Shown here piece after piece: positions 16,092 to 23,766 of a DNA stretch of 24,930 bases. Within the stretch, counting starts at the first letter, position 1. The number at the start of each line of letters is the position of its first letter. The stretch covers positions 1-24,930 of the forward strand of contig NZ_CAJKVK010000021.1 of the NCBI RefSeq assembly GCF_905203285.1. The letters run 5' to 3'. This DNA comes from an uncultured Succinatimonas sp. (GTDB lineage: Bacteria > Pseudomonadota > Gammaproteobacteria > Enterobacterales > Succinivibrionaceae). The notes below the pieces were generated by a model, which saw only the letters and a program-made list of their open reading frames with translations, had not been told where the DNA came from and did not search any database. The translations under genes and the position numbers were made by a program.

Positions 16092-17351
16092 ATGGATATA
16101 GTAGAAATGGTTAAAGGAGCCTATGAGGCTTCTTTTGAAATCGCTGATTTAATTACGCGGGATAAAAATGAGCTTTTATTAAAGCTTGCCGATGAGCTTT
16201 TGGCGCATAAAGAAGAAATTTTTGCGGCAAATAACGAGGACGTTTTATTAGCAAAGGAAAAGAATCTGCAAGAGGCTTTGGTCGATCGGCTTAAATTTAA
16301 TGAGTCACGCTTTTTAGAAATGGTTGACGGCGTAAGAAAAGTAGCCGCTTTGCCCGATCCGGTCGGTGAAATTTATGACGGGCATACCGTTGAGAGTACG
16401 CTTACGCTTTATAAAAAACGCGTACCTTTAGGAGTCGTCGGCGTTATTTATGAAGCAAGGCCCAACGTAACCATCGATATTGCGTCCTTATGCTTAAAAT
16501 CAGGTAATGCCTGCGTATTGCGCGGCGGAAAGGAAGCGCTTAAAACCAATGCCGTTTTGGTCAAGCTTTTGCACAAAGTATTAAAAGAGTGTCAAATTGA
16601 TTCACGTGCGGTAACTTTCATTGACTCGCCTGATAGAGAGCATATCAAGACCATGCTTTCTCTTGACAGCTATATTGACGTTATTATTCCGCGCGGCGGT
16701 GAAGCTTTGCACAGAATGTGCGTTCAGTTTGCGACAATGCCGGTGATTGTGGGCGGTTTTGGCGTAAGTCATATCTTTGTCGATAAGACCGCCAACTTAC
16801 TTAAAGCCGTCAATATCATCATAAATTCAAAAGTACAAAAGCCGTCTGCCTGTAATGCTCTTGATACTTTGCTTTTGCATGAAGATATCGCGGTTCCGCT
16901 TATTGATATGCTTTTGCCTGAACTTGAAAAGTACAAGATAGAAATTTATGCTCACGGCGATATTTTTACTTTATGCAAGGCAAAAGAATATCCGTATCTG
17001 CATCGCGGGGATCCCACTTTATTTGACAAAGAATGGTTGAGCCTTGCGTTAAACATTGCGGCTGTTGAAGATGTGAAAGACGCGGTGGCGCATATGCGCA
17101 GACACCGGGCACATCATTCCGACTCGATTTTGACTGACTCATGCAAAAATGCGGAAATTTTCTGCAACGCGGCAGGATCGGCGTGTGTTTACGTTAATGC
17201 ATCCACCCGTTTTACGGACGGCGGACAGTTCGGTATGGGCGCAGAAGTGGCCATCTCAACGCAGAAACTGCATGTAAGAGGACCGATGGGGCTTAAAGAT
17301 TTGACTACATATAAATATATCTGCAAAGGCGATTACTTGTGCCGGAAGTGA
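16092..17351 (+). CDS. proA: Glutamate-5-semialdehyde dehydrogenase (gamma-glutamyl phosphate reductase) ProA
   Basis: ProA reduces gamma-glutamyl phosphate to glutamate-5-semialdehyde with NADPH, the second step of proline synthesis. It acts with ProB to channel the labile intermediate. The 419 residues (E. coli 417) cover the aldehyde-dehydrogenase fold. The catalytic cysteine is Cys254 in QKPSACNALDTLL. VIYEARPNVT (118-127) and the C-terminal block NASTRFTDGGQFGMGAEVA are highly conserved. The ATG at 16092 is preceded directly by a GTG at 16089, which begins one base after the proB stop. AGGA at 16079-16082 serves either start, so the first residue is uncertain by one codon. It ends the frsA-proB-proA operon. 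Confidence 0.95.
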   Translation: MDIVEMVKGAYEASFEIADLITRDKNELLLKLADELLAHKEEIFAANNEDVLLAKEKNLQEALVDRLKFNESRFLEMVDGVRKVAALPDPVGEIYDGHTVESTLTLYKKRVPLGVVGVIYEARPNVTIDIASLCLKSGNACVLRGGKEALKTNAVLVKLLHKVLKECQIDSRAVTFIDSPDREHIKTMLSLDSYIDVIIPRGGEALHRMCVQFATMPVIVGGFGVSHIFVDKTANLLKAVNIIINSKVQKPSACNALDTLLLHEDIAVPLIDMLLPELEKYKIEIYAHGDIFTLCKAKEYPYLHRGDPTLFDKEWLSLALNIAAVEDVKDAVAHMRRHRAHHSDSILTDSCKNAEIFCNAAGSACVYVNASTRFTDGGQFGMGAEVAISTQKLHVRGPMGLKDLTTYKYICKGDYLCRK

Positions 17352-17356
17352 TATTA

Positions 17357-17374
17357 CCCGCCTTTAAAGGCGGG
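17357..17374. terminator. Bidirectional terminator between convergent proA and modF
   Basis: A perfect 18-bp palindrome with stem CCCGCC/GGCGGG and TTTAAA in the centre lies 5 bases after the proA stop. It is 23 bases beyond the modF stop on the other strand. The T tails on both sides are short, so termination may be incomplete in either direction. Confidence 0.65.
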
Positions 17375-17397
17375 ATTTATCCGCAGAGTTTTTAAAG

Positions 17398-18864
17398 TCA
17401 GTCTTTAATCTTTTCCTGGACTATTTCATAGTTATTATCACCGACCGGCACGAAAGTAAGCTTGTTGGTGATGCCTTCAGGCGCGTCTTCGGCATGGTGC
17501 GACACGAATAAGATACTGGTGTCGCCGTGATGCATGAAATAAGAGATAAATGAACGCACCATGGCGCGGGCATAGCTGTCAAGTCCTTGCAGCGGCTCGT
17601 CAAGAATAAGAAGCGGCGGATTTTTAACAAGTGCTCTTACTATAAGCAAAATACGCTGCTGACCAAAAGACAGCTGTTTAAAGCTCATTTGCTCTTTGTT
17701 TTCAAGGCCTATAAGTTTAAGCCAGGTTTTTGCGCAGTTGATTTCTTCATCACCTGGGCGGTTATACAGTCCGATTGAATCGTAAAATCCCGATAAGACC
17801 ACGTTGATAAGCGGAGCGCTGACGCGATAGTCAAGATGTAAAGCACCGCTTACGACGCCAAAGTATTTTTTAATATCCCAAATCGACTCGCCGCTGCCGC
17901 GCTTGAAGCCGAAAACGGTTACATCATTGGTGTAAACCAAAGGGTTGTCGCCGGTGATAAGCGACAGCAAGGTCGATTTGCCGGCGCCGTTGGGTCCTGA
18001 AATCTGCCAATGCTCATGCGGCATTACGGTAAAGTCAAGATCGGTAAAGATCGGGCGATTGTAGGTGATGTTGACGTGTTTAAGTTCAACCAAAGGACCC
18101 GGTTTTAAAGGCAGCAGCCTGAATTTTGCAGGGGCCTTGGGCAAAGTGATGTCAGGAAGGTTGCCGCAAAAGAGCAGGGCTTTGGCGTCTTCGTCTTTTT
18201 CAATAACTTCTTTTTTATCGATTTTAATGATTTTAAGATCTTGAATGATGCCCATCATGGAAAGAGAGGCGGGAATTTCATCGGGACGGTTGACTATAAG
18301 CACTACGGGGATTTCATAGTTCTCGTGAATGTAAGAGATGATCTCCAAAAGATTTTGGCGTGACTTTACGTCAAGAGCGTCAAAAGGGGCATCAAGAATT
18401 AAAAGGTCAGGAGAGGTACAAAGGCACTGGGCAATAAGGATTTTGCGTCCTTCACCTCCAGATAAAAGACGAACCGGACGATCGAGTAGATTGGCAAGAT
18501 TAAAAGCTTTTATTACTTCCCACAATATTTTAGGATCGGAGTCTTTTAACAAATCACGCGGAGTAAAACCGCGTTCTTCGTGTTCGCTTGCTGCGTCGGT
18601 ATTGCGCAGGTTATAGTCGTCTTCAAACAATTTTTGCTGTTTTTCAAAAGACACGAGAGCGGCATTAAAGTTTTGCGGGGCAACACCTTGCGACAGCGGC
18701 AGCTCTCCGGCAAGGGCGCGGGCGACCGAGCTTTTGCCGCAGCCGTTGCTGCCGATTAAAACGATTAAATCATGGGGTTTAAGGTTTAAAGCAGGAATTG
18801 AAACGGACAGTTTTTCATTTAATTTAAATACTGCGTTCTGCCAGGATAATTGAGTATTTTGCAT
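17398..18864 (-). CDS. modF: ModF-like double ABC ATPase (molybdate-locus type, PhrA family)
   Basis: ModF is a soluble protein with two fused ABC ATPase domains. In E. coli its gene follows modE, and its role in molybdenum handling is not firmly defined. The 488 residues (E. coli 490) align throughout. NBD1 has Walker A GSNGCGKS (38-45), LSGGE (134-138) and Walker B LLILDAPFDALD (154-165), with Ala159 in place of the catalytic Glu. NBD2 has GPNGAGKS (290-297), the diagnostic SGESIWDIKKYFG (324-336), LDYRVS (344-349), LSFGQ (398-402) and an intact LLILDEP (418-424). The C-terminus includes FVSHHAEDAPEGIT. There are no membrane segments, and no molybdate transporter or molybdoenzyme gene is in view. 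I see no clear ribosome site before the ATG. The leader carries a possible attenuator (18917-18948). Confidence 0.9.
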   Translation of the reverse strand: MQNTQLSWQNAVFKLNEKLSVSIPALNLKPHDLIVLIGSNGCGKSSVARALAGELPLSQGVAPQNFNAALVSFEKQQKLFEDDYNLRNTDAASEHEERGFTPRDLLKDSDPKILWEVIKAFNLANLLDRPVRLLSGGEGRKILIAQCLCTSPDLLILDAPFDALDVKSRQNLLEIISYIHENYEIPVVLIVNRPDEIPASLSMMGIIQDLKIIKIDKKEVIEKDEDAKALLFCGNLPDITLPKAPAKFRLLPLKPGPLVELKHVNITYNRPIFTDLDFTVMPHEHWQISGPNGAGKSTLLSLITGDNPLVYTNDVTVFGFKRGSGESIWDIKKYFGVVSGALHLDYRVSAPLINVVLSGFYDSIGLYNRPGDEEINCAKTWLKLIGLENKEQMSFKQLSFGQQRILLIVRALVKNPPLLILDEPLQGLDSYARAMVRSFISYFMHHGDTSILFVSHHAEDAPEGITNKLTFVPVGDNNYEIVQEKIKD

Positions 18865-18916
18865 AGTGTTAAATAATATTGATGAAAAAACTTTTTTTTA
18901 TTGTAAAACAAGAGAT

Positions 18917-18948
18917 AAAAAAAGTGCAGACTGCACCTTTTTAGGTGC
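18917..18948 (-). terminator. Terminator with overlapping alternative hairpin, possibly a modF attenuator
   Basis: On the minus strand, GTGCA-GTC-TGCAC (18936-18924) is followed by seven T residues (18923-18917), forming a short terminator. Upstream, GCACCT-AAAA-AGGTGC (18948-18933) can form a 6-bp hairpin using the same GTGCA segment, so the two structures exclude each other. The T run ends 52 bases before the modF start codon. This could be a second terminator behind the autotransporter gene or an attenuator in the modF leader. Confidence 0.5.
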
Positions 18949-18954
18949 GTTGAT

Positions 18955-18987
18955 AAAAAATAAAAGCCGGCTGTAGAGACCGGCTTT
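18955..18987 (-). terminator. Rho-independent terminator of the autotransporter gene
   Basis: An 8-bp stem AAAGCCGG/CCGGCTTT (18963-18970 with 18980-18987) has a 9-base loop. On the minus strand it is followed by TTTTATTTTTTAT. It lies about 50 bases after the autotransporter stop. A second inverted repeat (19001-19011 with 19021-19031) lies between it and the stop codon. Its 11-bp stem is perfect on the plus strand with one G-U pair and has one mismatch on the minus strand. Confidence 0.8.
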
Positions 18988-19036
18988 ACTTGAAGTTATG
19001 AAGCTCTATGGTGAGGCAGGCCGTAGAGCTTAACTT

Positions 19037-22000
19037 TTAGAAGCTGTATTCGGCATTGACGTACCAATTGTTAGACTCTGCATCGCTGCCTTTTTGATAG
19101 CTGTAGCCTAAACCGAAGTTAAAGCTGTTGTAGCCGATTTCAAGGCCGACGTTGCCAAGGAAGCTGCCGTCATCCATAACCGAGTACTTAAGCGATGATG
19201 CGGCGGCGGTGCCCATGCTGACATCTATGTCATTGTCATCGGTATCACCGAAGGCAAAGATGTAGGCGACTTCAGCCTGTGGGGTGATTTTAAGACCGTT
19301 GTCAAAGGCAAACTCTCCGCGTACGCTGGTGCCGAGCGGCAATGTCCAAACGTTCAGACGATCGGAATCGTACTTGAAGGCATTCTGTCCGTCATACTTG
19401 GAGGTATAGTCGTCAGGATTGATGTTGTAGTAACGAATTCCGGTGTAAGGAACGAACTGCACATTGTCAAGAGTGTAGATGGTTTCAGCTCTAAGCCCTG
19501 CGGTAATTACGGAAACGTCTCTGTCAGCTTCAACTTTCTTGCCCAAAACGTGACCGTCAAGCTCGTTGTCGCTTTCACTATAGCCGATATCTGCGATGAA
19601 GTTTAAATAATCGGTCTTATAGTTGCCGTAGAGGTTGACACCCCACATATCAAAGTCGTTTTCGATGCCCATGCCGTCAGAATCGCCTTTGCCATAGCTA
19701 AATGCGATGCCGGCTTGCATGTTGTTGTACTGCATGATGTCAAGACCTACGGTGACACCGTCAAAATCACTGTCGGAATCAAAAGATCCTAAGCTGGTGT
19801 CTACACCGTCCAAGTCACGGCTGTTGTGGAAGTACTTGACCCAAACGGCGCCGTTTTCGTTGACGCGCGGATCTCCTGTCACGTCGTCTTGAGTAAAGGA
19901 GAGACGCAGTACGGAGTTATCGGCCATATTACCGGCGATGGCAATGGTATTGCTCGTAACACCTGCAGCTTCACCGATAAGCATCATGGCGCTGCTTAGA
20001 TTCTGACCCTGTGAGGTAGTATCTTTAAAGAAGTTCTTAGCTCCTTTATTGATATTATCGCCGTTGGTGATAACTTCCTCTGCAAGGGCGCGGATGGAAC
20101 CGGCGCTAGGGCCTAAAGTATCTACAAGCTCATTGGTGGCATTCTGTTGCTCTTTTTCAGTTAAGGCGCTCAACTGCTTGTATGTAATGTTGTAGTTGCT
20201 TCCTGCGTTTACAGCATTTGCATAGCTTTCAGTTCTGTCATAAACGAGTGCATCGTTGTTCCAGAAATTATCCTTGTCGTCAGTTTTGCTTGCAATAAGA
20301 TACTTAGCATCGCTGTCAACCGGTTCAATGCCTGCAAGATCAAGCTTTGCGCCGTCTTCAACGACAACATCGGTATCTTGTGCATCAATTAAGGCAACAT
20401 CTCTTCCTGCAGTAAGTCCTGACAGCTTGGTGACGCTGCCTGCTTTGACGGTGATGTTGTCAAAGTCGTGGATTTTGCTTTGACTTATATAGTCTCCGTC
20501 AGCTTTAAGTGCCTCTAAGGTGTTTGTACCTGAAAGAATTAAAGTGCTGTTATTGACGCTTTCGTAAGATGTCTTTGTATAGTCAACACTATTGCCGTTG
20601 TAATAAGGGTTAAAGTTATTGTCTTGTCCGTAAACAGTAGCTAAGCTATAGCCTTGGCCTGAGATCTCACCTTTAACAGTAGCTCCATTTAAAGTGATGA
20701 CAGCTTTATTGACGGTTGATGAAGTAGCAGATGTGCCGTATCCGATATCATCATCAGCAGCAGTGTATACTTCATCAACTTTTTGCGGGGTTGTTCCGTT
20801 AATAGCACCGCCGGCGTAAATACTGCCTTCGACAGTACCGCCGTTGAGCGTTATATTGCTTTCACCCACATGGGCACCGCTGCCTTTAGTAAGGTTGTCA
20901 ACTGCAATGCCTCCGCCTAAAATATCCTTCGTGATAGTACCGCCGTTAATAGTGATAGTTGCAGTATCTACAATATCTGAGCCAGACATTCCTAGAGCCA
21001 TACCGCCTGCGGCTATTGAAGTTTTATCGGTAATGCCTTTGAGGTCTACCATTGTCATGCTGGCATTCAGACCCAGCCTGTTCCACTGAGGGTAGCCATC
21101 TTCATTATCATTTTTGCTGGCATTCATGATGCTGATAAGCTGTAGCTGCTCAATAGTGCCACTGTTAACCGTAATGGAGGATGAGCCGACGTGAGTCTGT
21201 GCATCAATTTTATTGTCTGCACTTGCTTCTGGTTTGCGTACAGAATTACCGATGGCCATTCCGCCGCCGTAAACACCGTCAACATTACCGTCAATCATAA
21301 TGTTGCTGTAGTCTACGGAACTCTTTGCTAGAATTTCGGCAGTATGGCTTTTATTGTCGACAGCTTTGTCTCCCTCCATGCTTAGAGCAAAGCCACCGCC
21401 GAATACGCCGACCGTATTCATTTCTTGACCGATATAGGTGTTAACCGTACCCGTAGAAGTTTGAGCTCTGGCGTTATTTAAAGTTCCGGCTGCACCGCCG
21501 CCGAATACACCGGCTGCGTAGCCTTTTAATAAGTTAATGTTAGCCCCAGTATTGGTAACAGTGGCAAGAGCACCTTGCGGATCTGAGTCTTTAATAGTTC
21601 CACGCAGGCTGCCGTGACTGAAGGCAGCACCGCCGCCGAAAACGCCTACTACAGCTCCTTGTCCAACAATACCGTCAAGGGTTATGTTATCCAGATTTCC
21701 GTCTTTAACAGCAGAGATGATACTGCTTAAAGCACCGCCGATATTTGCGGCAACATTAGCAGGATTCGCGCTTTCAAGATTTACGGTAATATTGGCTTTG
21801 CCGCTTGATGATGTTGCCACGGATTTACCGTATGCGTCATTAGTTGTATAAGCACTGTTATTTTCGGAACCGTCATTTTTCCAAGTGTAAGTATGAGAGG
21901 CAATTGCTATACCGCTGCCTATAACACCTAGTGCAGTAGTATTTCCGGTAAGGCTAATGTTGGTATCTTTGATGATCGTTGATTTGGCTGTACCTCCTTG

Positions 22001-23338
22001 GATGGCGTTAGCAACATTAATCATTATATCGCTATTAGGTGTACCGCCACCTTGACCGAGTAATTCCAGTATTCCTTTGTCAGCCCATCCTGCGTCATTG
22101 CCAACTTGACCGCCTTTAATAGCTTCTACTAATCCTGTAGCATCTCCGGCAAGTGCTGCACCTCCGCCAGCAATACCTAAGCTCATACCGTTGTTAATAT
22201 TTATATTAGTAGATCCGTTAACAGTACTGTCAGCAGTTCCTCCAATAGTGGAAATAGCTGCACCGCCTCCCATCAGACCGACGGTTACACCGTCAATGGC
22301 GCTATTTAAATTAACATTAACCTTCTTAGAATTTACAGTTAAAGTGGTATCGCCACCTACAGTACTTGTAGCATTGCCGCCTACAGCTATCGCCATACCG
22401 CCATTAAACAAACCTGCAGCATTAGCATTATTGTTGATCTCGGTATTAACAGAATCGGTAAGTACTGTTGAGGTTGAGCCGTTAAATGTAAGAGTAGAAT
22501 CAACCTTAACTGTTATTGGGCCCCATGGTTTTAAAGAAGCAGAGCCCAGAGCAGAGATACCGCCGAGCGCAATAGCAGCACTTCCACCTATTGCACCGAA
22601 AACATTGCCGTTATCAAATTTTAAATTGCTGGAACCATTACGCACTATGTTGATTTCATTATGATCTGATACATCAATTAGTGTTGTGGGTCGTGCTTCA
22701 TTTAATGAAAGATTCAGCTTTCCTGTCAATCCGGTATCCATTACCAGATCGCCGCCGACTGCTCCAATTACAACAGGACTGACTTCATCATTTCCGATGG
22801 TTACAAAGGTGTCGCCGTTTAAAGTATGTTCTTCAGTCGTGTCAATTTTTGTTATCTTATCAGCAATATCCCCGAGGTCTGTTAAGGAAGTTGCTAGGGA
22901 AGGATCTGTTGAGGTGAAGAAATCTCCTAGCCTTGGGGCTAATTTTGCAACAACAGATAGACCTGTCTGTACTCCTTGATCTAAATCTCCTTCACCACCG
23001 ACAACTCCGACGACAGAGTGTTCTGTTAAGGCTTGTCTAATGTTATCAAGTGATGGAGCATTTATAATATCTGTAAATAACTTACCTGCATCGCCAGGTT
23101 TAACTATCATGACTTTGTTGCCTTGGGCGATTACAAATTTATGGCTTCCTGCTCCGTCACCACCTAATACATCGCCATCAATAACATAGTAGCCGTCAAC
23201 TGGCTCTAAACCAAGATCTGCCTCATGTTTTCCGTTTATGCTAAGGGCCAAAGCATCAGTACTGTATAGAGCACACAAAATACTTACAGTAAGTAAAGAA
23301 GGAACAATCTTCTTTTTTAGATTTGCTTTCTGTTTCAT
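19037..23338 (-). CDS. Large type V autotransporter (beta-helical passenger, C-terminal barrel domain)
   Basis: This is a self-secreted surface protein of 1433 residues. A signal peptide (about 1-31, KKK then a hydrophobic stretch ending DALA) leads to a Gly/Asn/Thr-rich passenger (about 32-1100). The autotransporter barrel (about 1160-1433) begins NGAVWVKYF and ends in alternating strands with a terminal Phe. The passenger carries about a dozen copies of a short unit like GVFGGGAA: residues 248, 309, 353, 388, 471, 565, 610, 644, 688, 776, 806 and 840. Each is followed by Thr/Ser/Asn-rich strands, as in a beta-helix. I see no cysteine after the signal peptide and no protease or lipase motif. 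Its function is unknown; adhesion or biofilm are usual roles. ATG 23338 is supported by AAGGAG (23348-23353). The frame is open to a TTG at 23392. A poly-G run lies upstream. Confidence 0.93.
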   Translation of the reverse strand: MKQKANLKKKIVPSLLTVSILCALYSTDALALSINGKHEADLGLEPVDGYYVIDGDVLGGDGAGSHKFVIAQGNKVMIVKPGDAGKLFTDIINAPSLDNIRQALTEHSVVGVVGGEGDLDQGVQTGLSVVAKLAPRLGDFFTSTDPSLATSLTDLGDIADKITKIDTTEEHTLNGDTFVTIGNDEVSPVVIGAVGGDLVMDTGLTGKLNLSLNEARPTTLIDVSDHNEINIVRNGSSNLKFDNGNVFGAIGGSAAIALGGISALGSASLKPWGPITVKVDSTLTFNGSTSTVLTDSVNTEINNNANAAGLFNGGMAIAVGGNATSTVGGDTTLTVNSKKVNVNLNSAIDGVTVGLMGGGAAISTIGGTADSTVNGSTNININNGMSLGIAGGGAALAGDATGLVEAIKGGQVGNDAGWADKGILELLGQGGGTPNSDIMINVANAIQGGTAKSTIIKDTNISLTGNTTALGVIGSGIAIASHTYTWKNDGSENNSAYTTNDAYGKSVATSSSGKANITVNLESANPANVAANIGGALSSIISAVKDGNLDNITLDGIVGQGAVVGVFGGGAAFSHGSLRGTIKDSDPQGALATVTNTGANINLLKGYAAGVFGGGAAGTLNNARAQTSTGTVNTYIGQEMNTVGVFGGGFALSMEGDKAVDNKSHTAEILAKSSVDYSNIMIDGNVDGVYGGGMAIGNSVRKPEASADNKIDAQTHVGSSSITVNSGTIEQLQLISIMNASKNDNEDGYPQWNRLGLNASMTMVDLKGITDKTSIAAGGMALGMSGSDIVDTATITINGGTITKDILGGGIAVDNLTKGSGAHVGESNITLNGGTVEGSIYAGGAINGTTPQKVDEVYTAADDDIGYGTSATSSTVNKAVITLNGATVKGEISGQGYSLATVYGQDNNFNPYYNGNSVDYTKTSYESVNNSTLILSGTNTLEALKADGDYISQSKIHDFDNITVKAGSVTKLSGLTAGRDVALIDAQDTDVVVEDGAKLDLAGIEPVDSDAKYLIASKTDDKDNFWNNDALVYDRTESYANAVNAGSNYNITYKQLSALTEKEQQNATNELVDTLGPSAGSIRALAEEVITNGDNINKGAKNFFKDTTSQGQNLSSAMMLIGEAAGVTSNTIAIAGNMADNSVLRLSFTQDDVTGDPRVNENGAVWVKYFHNSRDLDGVDTSLGSFDSDSDFDGVTVGLDIMQYNNMQAGIAFSYGKGDSDGMGIENDFDMWGVNLYGNYKTDYLNFIADIGYSESDNELDGHVLGKKVEADRDVSVITAGLRAETIYTLDNVQFVPYTGIRYYNINPDDYTSKYDGQNAFKYDSDRLNVWTLPLGTSVRGEFAFDNGLKITPQAEVAYIFAFGDTDDNDIDVSMGTAAASSLKYSVMDDGSFLGNVGLEIGYNSFNFGLGYSYQKGSDAESNNWYVNAEYSF

Positions 23339-23410
23339 GAATGAAAACTCCTTATAAGTAAGCATAAAGTAATTACTTTTTCGTATGCTCAAATATTTTC
23401 TCTCCCTCCT

Positions 23411-23420
23411 CCCCCCCCCC
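23411..23420. repeat. Homopolymeric C10 (G10 on the coding strand) upstream of the autotransporter gene
   Basis: Ten consecutive C residues on the plus strand read as ten G residues in the direction of the autotransporter gene, 72 bases before its ATG. The flanking bases AGGAGGGAGAG extend it to a purine-only run of about 21 bases on that strand. In this AT-rich sequence such a run is exceptional, and I noticed no other G or C run of comparable length in the window. Its position suggests a phase-variation tract acting on transcription or mRNA structure rather than on reading frame. Confidence 0.9.
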
Positions 23421-23603
23421 GCAGGTCAAGCGGATATTCCAGCCTTAAATTAAAACTGTGATGAAGTGTTCAAAATATTTTTAGGTAAAACTTATACCGG
23501 AATTTCTTAAACAATCTGTGTTTTATCTTTGTGTTGTGAATAGATAAGAATATTTTGTAAATCGGATGCGGTTTTCTGTTCGTTGCTAAAGAAAAAGAGG
23601 AGG

Positions 23604-23640
23604 GCTTAAAAAGAGTTTTCTTCTTTAAGCTGTTGTTTTT
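23604..23640 (+). terminator. Orphan hairpin with T tract
   Basis: GCTTAAA (23604-23610) and TTTAAGC (23624-23630) form a 7-bp stem with a 13-base loop, followed by TGTTGTTTTTT. It looks like a weak rightward terminator, but no rightward gene precedes it in this intergenic region. It could end a small RNA or an antisense transcript from the autotransporter promoter region, or be chance structure. Confidence 0.3.
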
Positions 23641-23766
23641 TACGTGACCTAGTCGACGAAATGAGTAAAAAGCTATGCCTTACTTCAAATATTTATCAAT
23701 ATTTATCTTATGAACTAAAATTTTATACTAAATTATAAATAAATCTTATGACATAAGGAGTTAGTT

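Larger units (their letters stand above)
23339..23766. other. Divergent intergenic region between the autotransporter gene and uspE
   Basis: These 428 bases carry no convincing gene. They hold the ribosome site of the leftward autotransporter gene (23348-23353), a purine/pyrimidine-biased stretch with a 10-base C run (23401-23420), an orphan hairpin with a T tail (23604-23640) and the AT-rich leader of uspE. On the minus strand, TTGAGC (23392-23387) and TTTATG 18 bases further on are a weak promoter match for the autotransporter gene. TTGACC (23429-23424) lies just upstream of the G run, but no -10 hexamer is found at a normal distance from it. TATACT (23724-23729) and TATAAA (23734-23739) are possible uspE -10 elements. 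Confidence 0.6.

Noticed and set aside
18892..18899. T8 run upstream of modF as a second phase-variable tract
   Set aside because: A/T runs of 6-8 bases are common across this AT-rich window, and modF is not a surface protein, so nothing marks this one out.
22191..22664. 157-codon rightward frame antisense to the autotransporter
   Set aside because: Its Pro/Val/Ala-rich product is the mirror of the Gly/Asn/Thr-rich passenger codons. There is no ribosome site or domain.
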